A stretch of DNA of 64,000 nt from an uncultured Alphaproteobacteria bacterium (GTDB lineage Bacteria; Pseudomonadota; Alphaproteobacteria; Rhodobacterales; Rhodobacteraceae): the NCBI GenBank assembly GCA_902573735.1, contig CACGLH010000007.1, positions 1 through 64,000 of the forward strand. Reading direction: 5' to 3'. The position numbers and the translations under genes were made by a program. Shown here piece after piece: positions 1 through 8,081 of the stretch; position 1 is the first letter of the stretch; each line of letters begins with the position of its first letter. The notes under the pieces were generated by a model that saw only the letters and a list, made by a program, of their open reading frames with translations, searched no databases and had not been told where the DNA came from.

Positions 1-533
1 TTGGTAAACTTATGCAGTTTTTTATGACGAGAAAATCTTGATAAAGGAAAGTTTGCAAAATTCTTTTGGTTCAATGAATTTAAATGAAATCCTTTTAAAT
101 TAAAATTATTGATAGGATTATCTTATTCATTTTCATCATAACATCTTGTAATACTTTTTCTTTTTCACCTATAGCAACTGAAACTGTTTCGGCATTAGTG
201 GATATTTCAGAACCAATTAGTTTCTGATTAAATAAAAGGTCATTGGGATTTTACAAGCCTGAAGTCGTTAACAAATTTAGTATGATCAGAAGCTATCAAA
301 AAAACCAAATAACTGTTTTTAAGGTATGGAGATTTCTTTAAAATTTTATTTATCAGTTCCAACAAATTCATTTTGGTTTAGTTACAGTTTATTAGAAAAG
401 TGGGCAAACCATGATGGTTGTTCTTGATGTTTTGAAAGCTAAAAAACTAGTGTAAACGGTATAAAAATTGCAACATACATTATACATTTTTTAATTTCTA
501 AAATACAAAAATAAGATTTCAGGAGAAACTTTT
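1..533. other. Gene-poor stretch with decayed ORF remnants
   Basis: No intact gene is seen. A forward frame from 99 to 341 reads like a short lipoprotein: a hydrophobic run, then a lipobox-like ITSC at about 138-149. It has no ATG start and is cut by a TGA at 225-227, after which the same frame stays open to a TAA at 339-341. A second short frame, 326-427, encodes 33 residues rich in aromatics and ends at TGA. I recognise neither. They may be decayed genes or chance. A purine-rich ribosome site (AGGAGA, about 521-526) precedes the next gene. Confidence 0.3.
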
Positions 534-1373
534 ATGAATTTTCATAAAAATATTGTAGAAAAAAGTGATAAAGAAATACTTATCTTAAATCAAAATATTT
601 TAAATAAATCTAAAAACTTTAAAGCATTAAGCCTAGAGTCTGGCCACTTTCTTATTGAAGATATAGAAAAATTTAGAAATGGTTATAAATTGATTAAAGA
701 ATCATTAGGAAAATATGCTGATACAATCTTTTCTTCAGATAATATGATATGTTGGAATAGAAATTACAGTTTTTTAAGAGATATCTTTTATAAGAACCTG
801 TTATATGACAAAGAACTAGATACTAGTGCCAAAACAACTATTTGGCGGACATACATTTTAGTATATTTTGCTAAAATTTGCTCGAATTTAAGTGGAGATT
901 ATCTTGAATTAGGTACCTATAAAGGGCATACAGCCCAGGTTTTAACAAAGAAAATTGATTTTGAAAAATTAGAAAAAAATTATCTTTTATATGATCTTTT
1001 TGAATGGAAAGATGGTGATGCACATTCTCCTTTAAATGGGCTTATGGATAAAAATTTGTATAGCCATGTATGCAAAAAGTTTGAGAAAAATAAAAATGTT
1101 AAGATTGTGAAAGGTCCTGTTCCTGATACATTACATAATACTATACCAGAAAAAATTGCATTTGCACACATTGATATGAATCATTGGGTTCCTGAAGCAT
1201 CATCGCTAGAAATGATCTTACCCAAAATGTCACTTGGTGCTGTAATAGTTTTTGATGATTATGGGTGGTTTTGTTATCATCAACAAAAAATTGCTTTAGA
1301 TCCTATTGCAGAAGAATATGGGCAAGAAATATTAGAATTACCTACTGGTCAAGGTATACTTATAAAGTGTTAG
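534..1373 (+). CDS. TylF/MycF-family O-methyltransferase-like protein
   Basis: This 279-residue protein belongs by motif to the TylF (macrocin O-methyltransferase-like) family of SAM-dependent methyltransferases. The first half has no recognised motif. The SAM-binding glycine motif is DYLELGTYKGHTA near residues 122-134. The acidic end of a later strand is AFAHIDMNHW, followed by GAVIVFDDYGW near 236-246, the metal/substrate aspartates typical of TylF. Family members methylate hydroxyls of sugars in antibiotics or surface glycans. The substrate here cannot be read. The gene stands alone between two gene-poor stretches, so it may be the survivor of an eroded surface-polysaccharide locus. An AGGAGA ribosome site supports the ATG start. 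Confidence 0.75.
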   Translation: MNFHKNIVEKSDKEILILNQNILNKSKNFKALSLESGHFLIEDIEKFRNGYKLIKESLGKYADTIFSSDNMICWNRNYSFLRDIFYKNLLYDKELDTSAKTTIWRTYILVYFAKICSNLSGDYLELGTYKGHTAQVLTKKIDFEKLEKNYLLYDLFEWKDGDAHSPLNGLMDKNLYSHVCKKFEKNKNVKIVKGPVPDTLHNTIPEKIAFAHIDMNHWVPEASSLEMILPKMSLGAVIVFDDYGWFCYHQQKIALDPIAEEYGQEILELPTGQGILIKC

Positions 1374-1824
1374 CAGAATTAATGGATATTATTTAATTTT
1401 TACAAGAATACTATAAATGATTGAATAATCTGCTGCTGTTGACGAGTATAAAAAGCTTTTAATCACTTTTTTTAATTTCTGCACTAGTCTAATAGACAAC
1501 TTTCAAAGAGCCAAAATGTAATAATAGAGTCAGAAACAGAAATTATTCTGGTTGGGGTAGTTGTAAAGACAAAAGATTGTGGTAACAATCGAATCTAATT
1601 TGAAAAAATGTTTGAGTTAATCCTCAAAAAAGAAAGAAATATGATCAATCTAGAAGTTATATTACATGAATTATGGTTTAGAAGCGTAAATTCAATAGAA
1701 CTGTAGAAGAAATACTTGGGGTCTATCTGATAATCACCTTTAAATAACTATTTGGGTGTAAAAAGTAGGGTAATGATAGTAAATACACTCTAAATATCCA
1801 TTTTTTTATTGATTTATTAGGCAA
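1374..1824. other. 451-base stretch without a recognisable gene
   Basis: All six frames are broken into short pieces and I see no homology, strong hairpin or RNA gene before the tRNA 3' end at 1825. Like the first 533 bases, it is unusually gene-poor for this compact genome, so the TylF gene sits in an eroded pocket. Confidence 0.5.
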
Positions 1825-1910
1825 TGGTGGAGGGGATAGGATTCGAACCTATGTAGGGTTTCCCCGACGGAGTTACAGTCCGTTGCATTTGACCGCTCTG
1901 CCACCCCTCC
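1825..1910 (-). tRNA. tRNA-Tyr: tRNA-Tyr (anticodon GUA)
   Basis: The minus strand folds as a long-variable-arm tRNA of 86 nt. The acceptor stem GGAGGGG (1904-1910) pairs with CCCCTCC (1829-1835), followed by a template-encoded CCA (1825-1827). The anticodon loop CTGTAAC gives GTA at 1874-1876. The T-loop GGTTCGAATCC is intact, and the extra arm GTCGGGGAAACCCTACAT is as expected for a type II tyrosine tRNA. It diverges from the ankyrin gene and lies close to rlmB, an association I recall from other alphaproteobacteria. Confidence 0.97.
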
Positions 1911-2027
1911 GTAAAAATATATTGGTAAAATTTAGTTTCCTTATATATCATTACTATTTGTATTAAATTTTTGCGAGATTTATTCAAGTATTTTTTTTTT
2001 AACATTATAATGAGATCAATTATAATA

Positions 2028-2486
2028 ATGAAATTCATTTTGATAATATTTCTATTTTTTTCTACGAGTGTGGGTGCAGAGACATGTAAATGGTGGTTTC
2101 AGAGGTATGGGTGGAAAAATTTTAATCTTAGTAAAGTTGAAGAATGCTTAAAAAATGGCTCACCTATTGTATCAGACATAGAAGGAGGAGAAAGTCCTCT
2201 ACATATTGCTGCAGAGGTAAATAGTGATCCAGAAGTTTTATTAAGACTTATTAGAGCAGGAGCAGAAATAAATGGTAAAACTAGTAAGGGATGGACCCCA
2301 CTTCATAGTGCCGCAAGATTTAATCCAAACCCAGAGATTCTTCTAACTTTAATTGATGCAGGAGCAAACATCGATGCTAAAACAAATTCTGGAAAGACAT
2401 TCATATATTGGATGGAGAAAAATTCTAAATTAAAAAAGACAATTGGATATATTGAATTATTAAATCTTTATGATTTGTCACAATAA
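2028..2486 (+). CDS. Exported ankyrin-repeat protein
   Basis: The protein of about 152 residues has an N-terminal signal peptide (MKFILIIFLFFSTSVGAE) and two to three ankyrin repeats. The repeat cores are SPLHIAAE...LLRLIRAGAEIN and TPLHSAARFNPNPEILLTLIDAGANIDAK. Ankyrin repeats bind protein partners, and the signal peptide places it in the periplasm or outside. The ATG at 2028 was chosen because it starts exactly at the signal peptide; an ATG at 2010 or a TTG at 1971 are in-frame alternatives. Repeats of about 35 residues with NP inserts (FNPNPEI, NSDPEV) are typical of small marine-bacterial ankyrin proteins. The partner is unknown. Confidence 0.75.
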   Translation: MKFILIIFLFFSTSVGAETCKWWFQRYGWKNFNLSKVEECLKNGSPIVSDIEGGESPLHIAAEVNSDPEVLLRLIRAGAEINGKTSKGWTPLHSAARFNPNPEILLTLIDAGANIDAKTNSGKTFIYWMEKNSKLKKTIGYIELLNLYDLSQ

Positions 2487-2531
2487 AAAAAATTAAACAA
2501 TTTTTTAATTAGCACGTTATTAGATACAATA

Positions 2532-2560
2532 TTAAAGTTTCATATTTATGTGCCTATAAT
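2532..2560 (+). promoter_or_regulatory. Candidate sigma-70 promoter ahead of rlmB
   Basis: TATAAT at 2555-2560 is a perfect -10 box, and TTAAAG at 2532-2537 is a weak -35 at 17-base spacing. Initiation would fall near 2567, inside the left arm of the terminator at 2566-2596. A transcript starting here would lack most of that arm and escape termination, so this could be the rlmB operon promoter. Confidence 0.45.
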
Positions 2561-2565
2561 GACTT

Positions 2566-2596
2566 AAGCCAAGTTTAATACTTGGCTTTTTTTTTT
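2566..2596 (+). terminator. Rho-independent terminator after the ankyrin gene
   Basis: The stem AAGCCAAG (2566-2573), loop TTTAATA and AAGCCAAG complement CTTGGCTT (2581-2588) run into a run of T. It is a canonical intrinsic terminator for transcripts coming from the ankyrin gene. Confidence 0.85.
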
Positions 2597-2637
2597 GCAA
2601 TGTATTATATTTTAATAAATATTAAATTTCCATTGTT

Positions 2638-3423
2638 ATGATAAAAAATAATTCTAAATTTTCAAAAAAAAGAGTTTTTAAAACCAATAATTTCGCAAAT
2701 AAAAGGATTTGGCTTTATGGGTACCATTCTGTAAAGGCAGCAATAGAAAATACAAATAGAAAAAAATATCGTCTCTTTTGTACTAAAAATGGTTATAGTA
2801 AACTAGGTAATTCAATAGAAAAACTAACTATAAAAACCAGTATTATAGATACTAAAGATTTCTGCAATTTCTTAAATGAAACTGCTGTTCATCAAGGATT
2901 AGCTTTAGAGGTAGACCCCCTTAAAAGGGATAATTTAAATGAAATAATTTTAAACCAATCTGACAACGACATTGTTATAATTTTAGATAGAATTAAGGAT
3001 CCTCAAAATGTAGGAGCTATAATTAGATCCGCTGAGATATTGGGATGTAAAGCAATTATAGGTACAACTTACCACTGTGCTCAAGAAACTGGAGGATTAG
3101 TAAAAGCAGCTTCTGGAGCATTTGAGAGGTTGCCTTATTACAGTGTTACTAATATCTCAAATATTTTACACACACTCAAAGACTTCGGGTTTTTGATTAT
3201 CGGATTAGATCATGATGGAAATGATTCAATAGCTGATTTACTTAAGAGTTTGAAAAAACAACCAATAGCATGTATTTTAGGTTCAGAAGAAAAAGGAATG
3301 AGATATCTTACAAAACAAAAATGTGACCATTTAGTTAAAATAAATACACATAGTGATTTAAATATATTAAATGTATCAAATGCTGCTGCTATTACCCTTT
3401 TTGCAATTAGAGAATTTTTATGA
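2638..3423 (+). CDS. rlmB: 23S rRNA (guanosine-2'-O-)-methyltransferase RlmB
   Basis: This is a SPOUT-class (TrmH family) RNA 2'-O-methyltransferase that methylates G2251 of 23S rRNA (E. coli numbering). All three SPOUT motifs are visible: DRIKDPQNVGAIIRSAE (motif 1), ILGSEEKGMR (motif 2) and LNILNVSNAAAITLF (motif 3, the knot). The N-terminal part has the substrate-binding domain with WLYGYHSVKAAIEN. The length of 261 residues is normal. The ATG of the next gene overlaps its TGA (ATGA at 3420-3423), so the two are translationally coupled. An acyl-lysine-rich N-terminus is usual in this AT-rich background. Confidence 0.93.
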   Translation: MIKNNSKFSKKRVFKTNNFANKRIWLYGYHSVKAAIENTNRKKYRLFCTKNGYSKLGNSIEKLTIKTSIIDTKDFCNFLNETAVHQGLALEVDPLKRDNLNEIILNQSDNDIVIILDRIKDPQNVGAIIRSAEILGCKAIIGTTYHCAQETGGLVKAASGAFERLPYYSVTNISNILHTLKDFGFLIIGLDHDGNDSIADLLKSLKKQPIACILGSEEKGMRYLTKQKCDHLVKINTHSDLNILNVSNAAAITLFAIREFL

Positions 3424-3911
3424 TTAACAGACTTAATGATAATGAACTGAGGCTTCTTTTAAAGAAAATAAATTCTATGGTTATGATTGGTGTGTCTGCC
3501 AGCCCATTAAGAGCGTCCTTTTTTGTAGCAAGGTATTTTGTATTGCGAGGAATTTCAGTGATACCTATAAACCCTAATTATGCAGGGCAATATTTGTGGG
3601 GGGAAAAGGTTTTAGGAAAAATTTCTGATATAGAGCCAGATAAAAGAGTTGACTTAATAGATATCTTTAGACCTTCAAAAGAGGTTCCAGATATAGTCGA
3701 TGATACAATAAAATATTTAAAACCATTAGGATGTAAAACAGTATGGATGCAAATAGGTATACAAAATAAACAAGCAGCACTTAAAGCAAAAAAAAACGGC
3801 ATGAATGTGATAATGGATAAGTGCCCCAAAATTGAAAACCAAAGATTATTTGGGGAATTGAGAGTAGCAGGTTTTAATACTAATATAATTTCTTCAAAAA
3901 TAGAACTTTAA
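3420..3911 (+). CDS. CoA-binding domain protein (YccU/PF13380 type)
   Basis: A small Rossmann-fold protein of 163 residues. The nucleotide-binding start is MIGVSASPLRASFFVARYF, followed by the family sequence ISVIPINPNYAG and by DLIDIFRPSKEVP, VWMQIGIQN and the conserved cysteine-containing end MDKCPKIE. The family resembles the CoA-binding domain of succinyl-CoA synthetase, but its cellular role is undefined. It overlaps rlmB by 4 bases and lies 9 bases before metY. The pairing with metY is common in alphaproteobacteria and suggests a role in sulfur amino-acid or acyl-CoA metabolism, which is only inference. Confidence 0.85.
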   Translation: MINRLNDNELRLLLKKINSMVMIGVSASPLRASFFVARYFVLRGISVIPINPNYAGQYLWGEKVLGKISDIEPDKRVDLIDIFRPSKEVPDIVDDTIKYLKPLGCKTVWMQIGIQNKQAALKAKKNGMNVIMDKCPKIENQRLFGELRVAGFNTNIISSKIEL

Positions 3912-3920
3912 TTAAATTCA

Positions 3921-5198
3921 ATGATAAAAAGTAAATATAAATTTGATACTCTACAAATACATGCTGGGGCTAGACCGGATCCTTCTACTGGAGCTCGACA
4001 AGTTCCTATATATCAAAATACTGCTTATGTGTTTAAGAGCATACTCCATGCCGAAGCTTTGTTTGATCTTAAAGAATTAGGTCATATTTATAGTAGATTA
4101 TCAAACCCAACTGTTTCGGTATTGCAAGAAAGAATTGCTGCTTTGGAAGGTGGAATTGGTGCTGTTTGTACTTCCTCAGGCCATTCTGCACAAATTTTAG
4201 CATTATTTCCGTTAATGTCTCCAGGTGATAATATAATCGCATCAACAAGACTCTATGGAGGGACAATTCAGCAATTTACAAATACTATAGAGAAGTTTGG
4301 ATGGACCGCAAAATTTGTTGATATCGATAATATCGATAAATTAAAAAAATCTATTGACGAAAAAACCAAAGCAATTTTTTGTGAAAGTATTTCAAATCCT
4401 GGTGGTCACATTACTAATCTTAATGAAGTGGGCAGATTATCAAAATCGTTCAAAATACCTCTCATTGTAGACAATACAGCCGCATCACCATTTCTATGCA
4501 ATCCAATAAGTTTTGGAGCCAATTTGATTGTGCATTCAACTACAAAATATATGTCTGGTAATGGTACTTCTCTAGGAGGTGCTGTAGTAGACAGTGGGAA
4601 TTTTGATTGGTCAGAATCTGAAAAATTTAAGTCCCTTTCTGCAGAAGAGCCTGCATATCATGGTTTAAAGTTTCATGATACATTTGGACCATACGCTTTC
4701 ATAATATATAGTATAGCAGTTAGCCTTAGAGACTTAGGAATGTCCATGGCGCCACAAAATGCCTTTCAAACCCTTTTAGGGTTAGAAACACTTTCTTTAA
4801 GAATGAAAAAACATGTGAGTAATGCAAATAAAATTGCAAACTGGCTAGAACAACACCCTAAAATTGACAAAGTGACCTATGCTGGGCTTAAATCATCAAA
4901 ATATTATAATCTTGCAAAGTCAGTATTACCAAAAGGAGCTGGTGCATTATTTACGATATCCTTGAAAGAGGGATATGAGGCTTGTATCAAAATGATAAAC
5001 AAATTAAACCTTTTTAGTCACGTTTCTAATCTAGGAGATACTAGATCTCTTATTATTCATCCAGCATCTACCGTACATAGACAGTTAACTGAACAACAAC
5101 AAATCAATGCAGGTTTAGCTCCTAATGTAATAAGACTTTCAATTGGAATTGAAGATCCAAAAGATTTAATTGATGACCTAAAGCAGGCGTTGGAATAA
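3921..5198 (+). CDS. metY: O-acetylhomoserine sulfhydrylase (MetY)
   Basis: A PLP-dependent Cys/Met-metabolism enzyme of 425 residues that makes homocysteine from O-acetylhomoserine and sulfide (direct sulfhydrylation). Seen in sequence: LQIHAGARPDPSTGARQVPIY at the N-terminus, YSRLSNPTVSVLQERIAALEGG near 58-78, the PLP aspartate in VDNTAASPF, the PLP-binding Lys209 in HSTTKYMSGNG, and the C-terminal SHVSNLGDTRSLIIHPASTVH. The long insert after the PLP lysine (AEEPAYHGLKFHDTFG) marks the MetY branch rather than cystathionine gamma-synthase. No SAM riboswitch is visible upstream; the gene follows the CoA-binding gene by 9 bases. Confidence 0.93.
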   Translation: MIKSKYKFDTLQIHAGARPDPSTGARQVPIYQNTAYVFKSILHAEALFDLKELGHIYSRLSNPTVSVLQERIAALEGGIGAVCTSSGHSAQILALFPLMSPGDNIIASTRLYGGTIQQFTNTIEKFGWTAKFVDIDNIDKLKKSIDEKTKAIFCESISNPGGHITNLNEVGRLSKSFKIPLIVDNTAASPFLCNPISFGANLIVHSTTKYMSGNGTSLGGAVVDSGNFDWSESEKFKSLSAEEPAYHGLKFHDTFGPYAFIIYSIAVSLRDLGMSMAPQNAFQTLLGLETLSLRMKKHVSNANKIANWLEQHPKIDKVTYAGLKSSKYYNLAKSVLPKGAGALFTISLKEGYEACIKMINKLNLFSHVSNLGDTRSLIIHPASTVHRQLTEQQQINAGLAPNVIRLSIGIEDPKDLIDDLKQALE

Positions 5199-5240
5199 AT
5201 TTTGAATAAGAAAATGTTATTAAAGTAAAAAAATTTGAAA

Positions 5241-6893
5241 ATGACTCACTACAGAAAATTTTTTCTAAATTTACAAAGTGATGTAATTTCACTTGGAATG
5301 AGTGATAACAAAAATCAGTATGTTTTGGATAGCTTTGATCCAAATGAACCTGCTGCAAGTTTCAATTTAAAAAATTTATTTAATCTAGCAAAAGCTCTAA
5401 ATTCAAAAGTACCAAAAATTGAAGTCAATATCCCTGAAAGTTTACTTAAAAATGAAACTTTGATTACAAATAAACCAATTTCGAATAATGAGGCTATTGA
5501 TATTATCAACAAAAGAAATACTGATAACAAAAGTGGGATTATTTCTCTTAATTTTGAAAGTATTGGAAATAGGGCAACTTCCATTACATATGTCCAAATT
5601 TCCATAATAAATGAAGTAAAAGAATTTGTTGAAAAGGCTGGTTTTATAATTAAAAGATTTAATGTTGGCAGATACAGCTTTTTAAATAAAAATAAAAATA
5701 ACCTAAACTATTTTGAAAAATTTAATAATTTAAATATTATAAGTTATTCAAGACCCATTTTAGGATTAATTTTAATTTCATTTTTTGGATTTATGACCCT
5801 ATCTCTTATAGATCAAAATAAGAATAAATATCAAGAACCACAAATAAAGTTAGAACCAACAACAATAGGACTAGAACAAAATAATATTAACCAAAATCTT
5901 AAAATTAATTTTTTAAATGAATCAATTTCTAAAAATGAATTATCATCAATTAATATAAATTTAAAAAGATTTGACAAAAATGAAATTATTTTTAATTCGT
6001 ATAATTTAAATAAATTACCGACCTTCAGCAATGTTACTGAAAGCATCCCAATAAAAGAGATTAATATTTCTAACACAATTTTACAGAAAAACGACCTAAA
6101 TCCCAGAAAATTACAAACTAAATTAGTAAATACTAAAGAAACAACAAAAATCAAAATTTCTAATCTATCAAATGTTCAGGTTTTAAAAAACATCACAAAC
6201 TATAAGACTTTATTTATATCACAAAATGATGAAAATTTATCTACTCAGGAAAAAGAATTAAGCACAGATTTTAAAAAAATTATTGCAGCCTATAATCCTG
6301 AAATAAAAATTTTAAATCAATCAATAGAGGAAGAAAATCAAGAAAAAACCAATAATGAATTAATCTATAAAAATGACCCCAATCTTAAAAAAAATAAAGT
6401 AAATGAAATTGATGAAAAATATCCTGAATTAGAAGCATCTGTAATACAATATGCGATTAAGATATCGCCATACAAAAAGCCTTTAATTATTGATAGTATA
6501 AAAATTTTGAGTGAACCTACTCTTTCCAGTGGTGCAATTGTTTTTACTAGAGCACCTAAAAAAAGACCTAATTATTTTAAAGATTTGAAAATTATAAAAC
6601 CTTCTCAAATAAAAATAACAGCCAGAGCAACAAGGGCACCAAGTATCCCAGAAAAAGCATCCGTTGGTTATAATTCAACAAAAAGAAATTTTATAGACTT
6701 AGAAAGAACTAATTTAATTGGTATTGTTGGCAAGTCATCAAATCCAAGTGCGCTTTTAAGATTATCCAATGGAAAAATCATAAAATTAAAAGTTGGGCAA
6801 TGGTTTGAAGGTTGGAGGGTATTTGCAATTGATCGGGATAAAATTCACGTAGAAAATGGATTTAAACAGGAAATATTAAGAATGCCCGGTTAA
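5241..6893 (+). CDS. Single-pass envelope protein with GspC/PilP-like C-terminus
   Basis: Function is unknown. Residues 1-150 resemble the N-terminal part of a Rhodobacteraceae envelope protein with a PilM/GspL-like fold; this is recalled similarity, not tested. One membrane segment lies at about 172-190 (PILGLILISFFGFMTLSLI). It is followed by about 300 residues of Asn/Lys/Ile-rich linker. The last 65 residues (LIGIVGKSSNPSALLRLSNG, then KLKVGQWFEGWRVFAID) resemble the GspC/PilP homology region of type II secretion and type IV pilus systems. No secretin or other pilus gene is near. ATG 5241 was preferred over TTG 5235. The linker is highly AT-rich and low in complexity. Confidence 0.6.
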   Translation: MTHYRKFFLNLQSDVISLGMSDNKNQYVLDSFDPNEPAASFNLKNLFNLAKALNSKVPKIEVNIPESLLKNETLITNKPISNNEAIDIINKRNTDNKSGIISLNFESIGNRATSITYVQISIINEVKEFVEKAGFIIKRFNVGRYSFLNKNKNNLNYFEKFNNLNIISYSRPILGLILISFFGFMTLSLIDQNKNKYQEPQIKLEPTTIGLEQNNINQNLKINFLNESISKNELSSININLKRFDKNEIIFNSYNLNKLPTFSNVTESIPIKEINISNTILQKNDLNPRKLQTKLVNTKETTKIKISNLSNVQVLKNITNYKTLFISQNDENLSTQEKELSTDFKKIIAAYNPEIKILNQSIEEENQEKTNNELIYKNDPNLKKNKVNEIDEKYPELEASVIQYAIKISPYKKPLIIDSIKILSEPTLSSGAIVFTRAPKKRPNYFKDLKIIKPSQIKITARATRAPSIPEKASVGYNSTKRNFIDLERTNLIGIVGKSSNPSALLRLSNGKIIKLKVGQWFEGWRVFAIDRDKIHVENGFKQEILRMPG

Positions 6894-6927
6894 GGTTTCA
6901 CTTTTGTTTTAATTAGAATTTAGCAAT

Positions 6928-8076
6928 TTAAATGGTATTCAGATTTATCCATTTTGAATTATTATTACTAGAATAAACACAACCATTAATGAATTTCATT
7001 ATATGTAATCCATCATCTTCGTTAGGCAAAATTTTTCTTATTTTTTTGGAACCATTTTTATTTCTTATCAAATCTGCAAAGTCAGAATAAAGTTGAGCAA
7101 ATGCCTCAATATATCCTTCAGGATGTCCTGGAGGAATTCTTACATTGGCAAAAGAACCTTTTGAAGGTGTAAAACTAGCTCTTGTTAAAATTTGTTTATG
7201 ATGACCAACTTTATTAAATTCAGCCTGATTTGGATTTTCTTGATTCCACTTAAGTGAAGCTTTATCACCATAAATAGAAATACTTAAATTATTTTCTTCT
7301 CCAACTGCAATTTGAGAAACAGATATTGAACCCTTTACACCATTTTCCATCCTAAGAAAAATAGAAGCATCATCATCTAGTTTTCTTCCCTTTACAAAAG
7401 TAGAAAGATCTGCAGCTACTGATTGTAACTTAATTCCTGTAATAAACTCTATCAAATGTAACGTATGACTACCAATATCTCCAACACCACCAGCGGCACC
7501 ACTACGTTTTGGATCCGTTCTCCACTCTGCTTGTTTATTTTTTCCAGTATCTTCTTCTTTAGATCCTAACCACCCCTGTAAATAAGAACCTCTAACAGAT
7601 CTTATATTCCCCAATTCACCACTTTGGACTAATGATTTCATTTCTCTAACCAGAGGATAACCTGAATAGTTATGGGTAATTAAAAAATTTAAATTATTTT
7701 TTTTTACAGCATTGTGTAAATTATACGCTTCATCCATTGTTGCAGTCATAGGTTTATCACAAATTACATGAATACCCTTTTCTAAAAAAGCAATTGCTGG
7801 TTTTGCATGCATATGATTTGGAGTAACAATAGAAACAACTTCTATTCCATCTTCTCTTTTGGCTTCTTCCTCAGCCATAGTCTTAAAATCTGGATAACTA
7901 CGGTTTAAGTCGAGATTTATTTCATTAGCTGAAATTTTTGATTTTTCAGGAGTTGAAGACAAACAACCAGCAACAAATTCATACTTATTGTCCATTCTTG
8001 CAGCCATTCTATGAACAGCACCAATAAATGCATCTTTACCTCCACCAACCATTCCTAATCTGATTTTATTTTTCAT
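6928..8076 (-). CDS. Gfo/Idh/MocA-family NAD(P)-dependent sugar dehydrogenase
   Basis: A 382-residue oxidoreductase. It has an N-terminal Rossmann domain (RLGMVGGGKDAFIGAVHR, then VSIVTPNHMHAKPA) and the family motif CDKPMT with the catalytic lysine. The C-terminal alpha/beta domain contains GGVGDIGSHTLHLIEF with the catalytic histidine. Related enzymes oxidise inositols, pyranoses or their 3-keto forms. It is the second gene of a two-gene operon, 5 bases after the isomerase, and faces the ABC transporter operon at 9279. It probably acts on the imported sugar or polyol, but the exact substrate cannot be read. Confidence 0.85.
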   Translation of the reverse strand: MKNKIRLGMVGGGKDAFIGAVHRMAARMDNKYEFVAGCLSSTPEKSKISANEINLDLNRSYPDFKTMAEEEAKREDGIEVVSIVTPNHMHAKPAIAFLEKGIHVICDKPMTATMDEAYNLHNAVKKNNLNFLITHNYSGYPLVREMKSLVQSGELGNIRSVRGSYLQGWLGSKEEDTGKNKQAEWRTDPKRSGAAGGVGDIGSHTLHLIEFITGIKLQSVAADLSTFVKGRKLDDDASIFLRMENGVKGSISVSQIAVGEENNLSISIYGDKASLKWNQENPNQAEFNKVGHHKQILTRASFTPSKGSFANVRIPPGHPEGYIEAFAQLYSDFADLIRNKNGSKKIRKILPNEDDGLHIMKFINGCVYSSNNNSKWINLNTI

Positions 8077-8081
8077 TTAAA

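Noticed and set aside
1817-2038. Minus-strand frame of 73 codons across tRNA-Tyr
   Set aside because: It runs through the tRNA gene and its leader; a translated tRNA shadow, not a gene.
3900-3920. SAM riboswitch upstream of metY
   Set aside because: Only nine bases separate metY from the previous gene, and nothing resembling a SAM aptamer is seen upstream of rlmB.
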